Assembly (NCBI GenBank): GCA_900542005.1 | Contig: UQLW01000019.1 | Coordinates: 1-62,261, forward strand | Length of the DNA: 62,261 nucleotides | Source of the DNA: an uncultured Eubacteriales bacterium | GTDB lineage: Bacteria; Bacillota; Clostridia; Christensenellales; UMGS416 | Direction of reading: 5' to 3' | Shown here: one piece after another, positions 56,970 to 62,261 of the stretch | Layout: the number at the start of each line of letters is the position of its first letter | Position numbering within the stretch: the first letter of the stretch is position 1 | Position numbers and translations under genes: made by a program | The notes under the pieces: generated by a model | What the model was told of the DNA's origin: nothing | What the model saw: only the letters and a program-made list of their open reading frames with translations | Database searches by the model: none

Positions 56970-59003
56970 ATGGCTGTTTTTCCGATTGCCAAAGAGGGAC
57001 GCGCGCTGTGCAGGATTGACTGCGGCGATCCGGATTTCACCGTGGCCGCAGAGGCGCTGAACCAGTATCTCGCAAAAATTACCGGCGCAGAAGGCTTTTC
57101 CCTTCCCGCCCCAAGGACGATCGCTTTCCGTAAGGCCCCCCGGGGGCTGAACGGTTTCGCCTATCGGGTCGAAGGGGATACGCTCATCCTGGAGGCTGAA
57201 ACCGCTATGACCGCCCAATACGCGGTATACGATCTGCTGGAGCGCCTGGCCGGCTGCCGCTTCTATACCTCAAAGGTTGAAAAAATCCCGCATCAGGCCG
57301 ATCTTGCCCTGGATGTGGAGGATTATGAGGCTGATCCGATCCTCCAGTTCCGCGAGCTTTACTACCGGGATTACGGCGACCCGGTCTTTGCCGCTAAGCG
57401 CAAAATGCATCCCTTTGAGCAGCATGCCGGCTGGGGCTTCTGGTGCCACAGCTTCAACAAGCTCATGCCCGCCCGGGACTATTTCGACGAGCATCCGGAG
57501 TATTTCGCCATGATCGACGGCAAGCGCGATCCCCAGGGCCAGCTTTGCCTTTCCAACCCCGAGGTGCTGGAGATCGTGGTCGAGCGGCTGGCCGGTTTTA
57601 TGGCGCAGCAGCCCGATAAGCTTTATTGGTCTGTCAGCCAGGACGACCATGACCGCTACTGCCGCTGCCCGGCCTGCCAGGCCCTGGATGAAATCGACGG
57701 CGGCCCCATGGGCTCGTTGCTGAACTTTGTCAACAAGGTGGCCGAACGCTTCCCCGATAAGATCATCTCCACCCTAGCCTATTGGTATTCCCGAAAGGCG
57801 CCCAAGGTTACCCGTCCCGCCTCCAATGTGCACATTATGCTCTGCAACATCGAGGCGCTGCGGGGTGAACCGCTGACCGATGACCCCCGGAACGAAGGTA
57901 CCGTGCAGGAACTCAAGGACTGGGCCGCTATCTGCGACCAGGTATTCCTGTGGGATTATAATATCCAGTTTGCCAACCTGGTAAGCCCCTTCCCCAACCT
58001 GAACACGTTGGGGCCCAATATGCGCTTTTTTGTGGAGAATTCGGTCCGCTCCCTCTTTTCCCAGTGCAACCGCGAGATCGGCGGCGAGATGGCGGAGCTG
58101 CGGGGATATATGCTTTCCAAGCTGATGTGGGATCCCTATACCGACGCCCGCGCCGTTATGGAGGACTTTGTCCAGGGGTACTTTGGGCCGGCAGCTCCCC
58201 ACATTCAGCACTATATCGACACCCTGCACGCCGCAAGCCATGCAAGCGGCGCGCCTCTTGGCATCTTCCATGGCCCTGCCAACGCCCGGGAAAGCTATCT
58301 TACCCCCGAGTTGGTAGAGGGCTATGCCGCTGATTTTGACGCGGCGGAAGCCGCCGCTGCCGGCGATCCCGAAGTGCTCGAGCGGGTGCGCATTGCCCGG
58401 CTTCCGCTCATCTATGCGCAGCTCATGCTCAAATATGGAAGCCGCCAGCAGCGCCTGAATCTAACCAGCAGCTTTGCGCGCAGCGCCAGGGACCAGGGGC
58501 TGGAAAAGGTGGAGGAATGGCATATCACCGTGGATCAGTTTGTCACCGATACCCTGGCTTCCCTGGGCCACGACCGCCTGGAATTCTCCCGGCAGCGGCT
58601 CCCCGCCATGAGCCTGCTGGGCGTCATGGATCCCAAGCCGGAGGAGAACCGTTCCGCCGTCAGCGTATTCGCCAGCTATCAGCACCGGCTTAACGAGGTT
58701 GGCGCCTATCTTGAGCTGCCCGCCGTATCCCACAACTATATCTTCTATTCGCTGGCCAAGGCTGGCGGCCGCTTTGTGGGGCTGAAGATGCGCGCCGCAG
58801 CGCCCAAGGGCACGCCCTCCAGCTTTGAGCGGATTGACATTCCCGCGGCCGAGTGCGTCACGCTGCGCTTTGAGGCAGAGGACCGCGAGGCGGCCCTGGC
58901 AGCGGTTCCCGCCTATCTGGCCGAGCATCAGCTCCTTCAAAAGGGGGATATCGTCGATAAAGAAACCATGGCCGGTATCCATACGCTGTATATTCCCGTA
59001 TAG
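56970..59003 (+). CDS. DUF4838 domain protein, probable glycoside hydrolase-like
   Basis: 677 residues from the ATG at 56970 (MAVFPIAKEGRALCRIDCGD), with AAAGGAGGAACC upstream. N-terminal domain like the noncatalytic part of hexosaminidases (FTVAAEALNQYLAKITGAEG; ETAMTAQYAVYDLLERLAGC). The DUF4838 barrel has HPEYFAMIDGKRDPQGQLCL, YWSVSQDDHDRYCRCPACQA with four Cys/His in a row, and AYWYSRKAPKVTRPASNVH. A C-terminal region (NYIFYSLAKAGGRFVGLKMR) looks like a carbohydrate-binding beta-sandwich. No signal peptide. Members cluster with glycan-degradation genes; activity unproven. Confidence 0.85.
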   Translation: MAVFPIAKEGRALCRIDCGDPDFTVAAEALNQYLAKITGAEGFSLPAPRTIAFRKAPRGLNGFAYRVEGDTLILEAETAMTAQYAVYDLLERLAGCRFYTSKVEKIPHQADLALDVEDYEADPILQFRELYYRDYGDPVFAAKRKMHPFEQHAGWGFWCHSFNKLMPARDYFDEHPEYFAMIDGKRDPQGQLCLSNPEVLEIVVERLAGFMAQQPDKLYWSVSQDDHDRYCRCPACQALDEIDGGPMGSLLNFVNKVAERFPDKIISTLAYWYSRKAPKVTRPASNVHIMLCNIEALRGEPLTDDPRNEGTVQELKDWAAICDQVFLWDYNIQFANLVSPFPNLNTLGPNMRFFVENSVRSLFSQCNREIGGEMAELRGYMLSKLMWDPYTDARAVMEDFVQGYFGPAAPHIQHYIDTLHAASHASGAPLGIFHGPANARESYLTPELVEGYAADFDAAEAAAAGDPEVLERVRIARLPLIYAQLMLKYGSRQQRLNLTSSFARSARDQGLEKVEEWHITVDQFVTDTLASLGHDRLEFSRQRLPAMSLLGVMDPKPEENRSAVSVFASYQHRLNEVGAYLELPAVSHNYIFYSLAKAGGRFVGLKMRAAAPKGTPSSFERIDIPAAECVTLRFEAEDREAALAAVPAYLAEHQLLQKGDIVDKETMAGIHTLYIPV

Positions 59004-59123
59004 CGTACCCCTCTGTCCCGTTACCTGACGGAGGCTGCAGGGCTTTCCTGTAGCCTCCGTGCTTGCGTCAGCTGCCCCTGCAGCGCTGCACAGATCCAGG
59101 GGCTTAGCCCCGGAAAGGATACC

Positions 59124-59615
59124 ATGGATACACGCATCACATCGTTAACCCAGGCCATGCTGGCCTATGAGGCCGGTTGCCCGCATCGCGCCCAGCATCT
59201 TCTGAAGGTATGGGCCTTTGCCCGGATCATCGCTGCGGGCGAAGGCCTCCCCGATAGCCAGCGCCACCTGATCGAGGCGGCCGCGCTCACCCATGATATA
59301 GGGATCCGTCCAAGCTTGGAGAAATACGGCTCCTCCGCAGGCCCCTATCAGGAAAAGGAGGGCCCTCCGGCAGCGCATCCGCTGCTGGAAAGCCTGGGGT
59401 TCCCCGGACCGCAGATTGACCGTATCTGTTATCTGATCGGCCATCACCATACCTACACCGCAATCGACGGAATCGACTATCAGATCCTGGTCGAGGCCGA
59501 TTTCCTGGTCAATATTTTTGAGGAACCGATGGACCAGGCTGCAGCTCGCAGCATCGGGGAGAAAATTTTTAAAACCCCTACAGGCCTCAAGCTGCTTACC
59601 GGGCTGTATCTGTAG
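59124..59615 (+). CDS. HD-domain metal-dependent phosphohydrolase
   Basis: 163 residues with GGAAAGG upstream. HD signature: CPHRAQHLLKVWAFARI (His), IEAAALTHDIGIRP (His-Asp), YLIGHHHTYTAIDGI and ILVEADFLVNIFEE (Asp). Together these give the H...HD...D set of the superfamily. Small HD proteins of this type hydrolyse nucleotides or other phosphate esters; the substrate is unknown. It follows the DUF4838 gene by about 120 bases and ends just before the promoter of the lipoprotein gene. Confidence 0.9.
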   Translation: MDTRITSLTQAMLAYEAGCPHRAQHLLKVWAFARIIAAGEGLPDSQRHLIEAAALTHDIGIRPSLEKYGSSAGPYQEKEGPPAAHPLLESLGFPGPQIDRICYLIGHHHTYTAIDGIDYQILVEADFLVNIFEEPMDQAAARSIGEKIFKTPTGLKLLTGLYL

Positions 59616-59645
59616 CCCGTCCTCTGGACAAAGGGCATAATTTCC

Positions 59646-59674
59646 TTGAATTTTCGGACAAGCTGGTATATAAT
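59646..59674 (+). promoter_or_regulatory. Promoter of the lipoprotein gene
   Basis: TTGAAT (59646-59651), a 17-bp spacer and TATAAT (59669-59674), 38 bases ahead of the ATG. Confidence 0.75.
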
Positions 59675-59712
59675 AAAGTTTGTGTGAATCTTAACGAGCC
59701 GAGGAATGAAGC

Positions 59713-60237
59713 ATGAAAAAAAGGATTCTGGCCCTGCTGACCGCAACCGTATGCCTGCTGCTGGGCGCTTGCGCTTCCAGCGATACGCCGGTCACAGTGG
59801 ACTGCGGAGATTTTACCATCGCCTGCCCCCGCAATTGGCGCGTAAGCGTACCGGAGGAGGCGGCCGACGGCGAACCGATCGCTCAAATCTATCTGCCCGA
59901 GCAGAACAACTATACGTCCAACATCGTCATCACGCTCCAGGAGGTGGCCGGGCTTAAGGCTCAGGACTTCACTGAAACCTATGCCCAGAACCTGGTGGAC
60001 GCCTCCAGCGAGGCATTGGGAGTAACCTTTACCCTGGAGTCCTGCGAGCACATCACCCTGGGGAATCGTGCCGCTGTATCGATCCGGTATTCCGGTACGG
60101 TGGACGGGCACAAGGCGGTGATTACCGAGCAGCTGATCCCGCTGGAAGCGAAGCTTTACCGTATCACCTATACCCGTCTGAACGAATCGGATACCACGCA
60201 GATGGAGGCTGTTATGGGCAGCGTTAGCTTCAAATAG
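59713..60237 (+). CDS. Hypothetical lipoprotein
   Basis: 174 residues. Signal peptide with lipobox: MKKRILALLTATVCLLLGAC, Cys at 20, so it is expected to be anchored to the outer face of the membrane. The mature part has a beta-rich single domain: CGDFTIACPRNWRVSVPEEA, NIVITLQEVAGLKAQDFTE and YRITYTRLNESDTTQMEAVM. This resembles the PsbP/DUF1795-like fold seen in small secreted proteins, by eye only. No function assigned. GAGGAATGAAGC lies ahead of the ATG; a terminator follows. Confidence 0.8.
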   Translation: MKKRILALLTATVCLLLGACASSDTPVTVDCGDFTIACPRNWRVSVPEEAADGEPIAQIYLPEQNNYTSNIVITLQEVAGLKAQDFTETYAQNLVDASSEALGVTFTLESCEHITLGNRAAVSIRYSGTVDGHKAVITEQLIPLEAKLYRITYTRLNESDTTQMEAVMGSVSFK

Positions 60238-60251
60238 GAGCCCTTTGGATA

Positions 60252-60278
60252 GGCGGTGGCATAGCCATCGCCTTTTTA
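60252..60278 (+). terminator. Terminator after the lipoprotein gene
   Basis: GGCGGTGGC (60252-60260) and GCCATCGCC form a 9-bp stem around ATA, followed by TTTTTATAT. Confidence 0.88.
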
Positions 60279-60335
60279 TATGCCCTGCGCCAAAGATCCG
60301 CTCCATAAAATCTGCATATCCCCCCAAATTTCCTC

Positions 60336-60364
60336 TTGACAAATTCATTGCATTTCAGTATGAT
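60336..60364 (+). promoter_or_regulatory. Promoter of the T-box/trpB unit
   Basis: TTGACA (60336-60341), a 17-bp spacer and TATGAT (60359-60364): near-consensus. Confidence 0.85.
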
Positions 60365-60377
60365 AGGTGCATTCAAG

Positions 60378-60647
60378 CAAACCAGTGACGAAGAAGAGTA
60401 GATCTCTTCCCTCGATGCGTAGAGAGCTGCGGATGGTGTGATCGCAGCCGTCGATAGGAGATTGAATGGACTTCTGAGGGCAGGACGAAGGCGTATAACG
60501 CCCTAGTGCCTGACGGAACTTCCACCGTGACAAGGAAGACCCTATGATAGTAGGGAGTGAGCGGGCGCTTTTGCGTCAATTTGGGTGGCACCGCAGCAGG
60601 TTATATCGCCGCTGTCCCAGGATAAACTGGGATAGTGGCGTTTTTTT
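60378..60647 (+). promoter_or_regulatory. T-box riboswitch with tryptophan (TGG) specifier
   Basis: This is a leader RNA of about 270 bases that reads the charging state of tRNA-Trp. Stem I carries the conserved AGAGAGCTG at 60421-60429. A specifier-loop candidate GAATGGAC places TGG at 60467-60469. The T-box GGGTGGCACCGC is at 60583-60594, where TGGC (60586-60589) can pair with the GCCA end of tRNA-Trp. A terminator with a 14-bp stem (60607-60620 / 60627-60640) and TTTTTTT follows. When uncharged tRNA-Trp is abundant the antiterminator forms and trpB is transcribed. Confidence 0.93.
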
Positions 60648-60714
60648 ATTTTCCAATCCGCGGTCTCACAGGCCGCGGCTCCCCATAACAGCCAATAAGA
60701 AAGGAAGGGTTACC

Positions 60715-62100
60715 ATGTCTAAGAAAATTCCCCACCGTCTCTATCTGACCGAAGATCAAATGCCCAAGGCCTGGTATAATTTGCGTGCCGATATGAAGGA
60801 GCAGCCCGATCCCATGCTGAATCCCGCCACGGGCAAGCCTGCCGTCGAGGAGGATCTCTATCCTGTATTCTGTGAAAAGCTGGCCCATCAGGAGATGGAC
60901 AGCCAAACGCGGTATGTAGAGATTCCCGGCCCGATTCAGGATTTCTACAAGATGTACCGCCCTTCTCCGCTCATCCGCGCCTACAACCTGGAAAAGGCGC
61001 TGGATACGCCGGCCCGCATCTACTATAAATTTGAAGGCAATAACACCTCCGGAAGCCACAAGCTGAACTCCGCCGTAGCCCAGGCCTACTATGCCAAGGA
61101 GCAGGGCCTGACCAGCCTGACCACCGAGACCGGCGCCGGCCAGTGGGGGACTGCCCTGGCGGAGGCCTGCTCCTTCTTCCACCTGCCGCTGACGGTATAC
61201 ATGGTAAAGGGCTCCTATAACCAGAAGCCCTTCCGTAAATCCATTATCCAGACCTTTGGCGGCGAGGTGATCGCCAGCCCCAGCGACACCACCGAGGCGG
61301 GACGCAGCATTCTGGCCGAGCACCCCGACACCACCGGCTCTCTGGGCTGCGCCATTTCCGAGGCGGTTGAGAAGGCCGTAACCACGCCTGGCTGCCGTTA
61401 TGTCTTGGGTTCGGTGCTCAACCAGGTACTGCTGCATCAGTCCATTATCGGTCTGGAAAGCAAAATCGCCCTGGAAATGCTGGACGAATATCCGGATATC
61501 ATCATTGGCTGCGCCGGTGGCGGCTCTAATTTGGGCGGCCTCATCGCGCCCTTTATGCAGGACAAGCTGCTGGGAAAGGCTAACCCGGAGATCGTGGCCG
61601 TGGAGCCCGCCTCCTGCCCCTCCTTAACGCGCGGCCGCTATGCCTACGATTATTGCGACACCGGCAAAATCACCCCCATGGCCAAGATGTATACCCTGGG
61701 CTGCGGCTTTATCCCCTCGCCCAATCATGCGGGCGGCCTGCGCTACCATGGCATGAGCCCCATCCTCAGCAAGCTGTATCATGACGGCTACATCGACGAA
61801 GCCCGTTCGGTGGAACAGACCAAGGTCTTTGAAGCGGCCACCCTCTTTGCCAAGCAGGAGACCATCCTCCCCGCGCCGGAATCGGCCCACGCCATCCGCG
61901 CGGCCATCGACGAGGCCGTTAAGTGCCGCGAAACCGGCGAAGCCAAGACGATCCTCTTCGGCCTCACCGGAACCGGCTATTTTGATATGACGGCCTACAC
62001 CGCCTATCAGGAAGGCAAAATGAGCGATTATATCCCCACTGATGAGGAGTTGGAGAAGGGCTTTGCGAGTTTGCCGGTGATTCCGGGGATTCAGGAATGA
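60715..62100 (+). CDS. trpB: Tryptophan synthase beta-type PLP enzyme (TrpB2-like)
   Basis: 461 residues from the ATG at 60715 (MSKKIPHRLYLTEDQMPKAW), with AAAGGAAGG upstream; the frame is open back into the T-box but no start there is sensible. It is longer than TrpB1 (about 400) because of the N-terminal extension typical of TrpB2 (YNLRADMKEQPDPMLNP; GRPSPLIRAYNLEKAL-like). PLP lysine 116 lies in EGNNTSGSHKLNSAVAQAYY, the phosphate loop is GCAGGGSNLGGLIAPF, and TLGCGFIPSPNHAGGLRYHG follows. It makes tryptophan from indole and serine and can work without TrpA. It stands alone, without other trp genes, and is controlled by the tryptophan T-box. Confidence 0.95.
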   Translation: MSKKIPHRLYLTEDQMPKAWYNLRADMKEQPDPMLNPATGKPAVEEDLYPVFCEKLAHQEMDSQTRYVEIPGPIQDFYKMYRPSPLIRAYNLEKALDTPARIYYKFEGNNTSGSHKLNSAVAQAYYAKEQGLTSLTTETGAGQWGTALAEACSFFHLPLTVYMVKGSYNQKPFRKSIIQTFGGEVIASPSDTTEAGRSILAEHPDTTGSLGCAISEAVEKAVTTPGCRYVLGSVLNQVLLHQSIIGLESKIALEMLDEYPDIIIGCAGGGSNLGGLIAPFMQDKLLGKANPEIVAVEPASCPSLTRGRYAYDYCDTGKITPMAKMYTLGCGFIPSPNHAGGLRYHGMSPILSKLYHDGYIDEARSVEQTKVFEAATLFAKQETILPAPESAHAIRAAIDEAVKCRETGEAKTILFGLTGTGYFDMTAYTAYQEGKMSDYIPTDEELEKGFASLPVIPGIQE

Positions 62101-62133
62101 TTTTTTTCTAACCTTTGGGTTTCGTCCGTTTTT

Positions 62134-62188
62134 AACAGAGAAGGAGAGCAGGTTGTGGCCTTGCTCTCCTTCTCTGTTTTCTTTTATT
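62134..62188 (+). terminator. Terminator after trpB
   Basis: AACAGAGAAGGAGAGCA (62134-62150) pairs with its inverse at 62162-62178, followed by TTCTTTTATTTT. The remaining 70 bases to the window end are T-rich with no gene seen. Confidence 0.9.
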
Positions 62189-62261
62189 TTTTGATTTGGC
62201 TTTCTTGTTAGGAAAGTTCTTTTTCTTGGTTTCCCGATTCTGTTCAGGAAATGGACTTTTC

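Overview
The window looks like chromosome of a GC-rich member of the Clostridia (Firmicutes), probably gut-associated. Evidence: the order bofA / recR / ybaB-ebfC / dnaX typical of spore-forming Firmicutes (here split by a putP gene), a BofA sporulation protein, a HisZ-dependent ATP phosphoribosyltransferase, a T-box leader ahead of a trpB-type gene, strong AGGAGG ribosome-binding sites, and many catabolic genes for plant or host glycans. No phage, IS element, CRISPR array or rRNA is visible. The taxonomic placement is inference.

Layout. 1-3094: a B12-binding radical SAM protein (cut by the window edge), translationally coupled to a HelD-type helicase. 3229-7040: a sugar isomerase/epimerase, a membrane nucleotide-sugar dehydratase and a nucleoside hydrolase. 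7095-12774: a tightly packed his operon, hisZ-hisG-hisD-hisB-hisA-hisIE. It lacks hisH, hisF and hisC, and its HisIE carries an unusual 190-residue N-terminal domain. 12808-13739: two plus-strand arrays of three tRNAs, each with a consensus promoter. 13969-16679: three minus-strand genes, the first two visibly AT-richer (Rieske/FAD oxidoreductase, DUF3795, ART-like unknown). 17076-19748: a heavy-metal P-type ATPase facing a minus-strand array of eight tRNAs.

19910-27514: a cupin, a stand-alone ATP-cone protein, an RpiB-like isomerase, a secreted SH3/peptidoglycan-binding protein, and a GH116-like/DUF4091 glycosidase pair. 27753-34591: a VOC protein, two overlapping uracil-DNA glycosylase paralogues, bofA, putP, recR, ebfC and dnaX, with a large foldable element just upstream of dnaX. 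34848-37107: a Gfo/Idh oxidoreductase divergent from an AraC regulator. 37225-40171: a polar amino-acid ABC importer. 40329-45538: a TVP38-like membrane protein and a six-gene close-packed run (acyltransferase, PanE-like reductase, GNAT, pyruvate-kinase C-domain protein, membrane protein, flavin reductase).

45680-62100: a LacZ-type beta-galactosidase divergent from a gene of unknown function; two convergent cell-wall enzymes (an NlpC/P60 protein with seven SH3 domains and a 21-copy repeat linker, and an L,D-transpeptidase with an N-terminal four-copy basic repeat); a Nif3-like protein; an MFS transporter; a stand-alone DAK/FakA-type domain; a DUF4838 protein; an HD-domain protein; a lipoprotein; and a T-box-controlled TrpB2-type gene with a tryptophan specifier.

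Common themes are amino-acid supply (his, trp, proline and polar amino-acid uptake), tRNA supply, glycan breakdown (GH116-like, DUF4091, GH2, DUF4838, sugar isomerases) and cell-envelope remodelling. All functional assignments come from motif recognition by eye, not from database searches.
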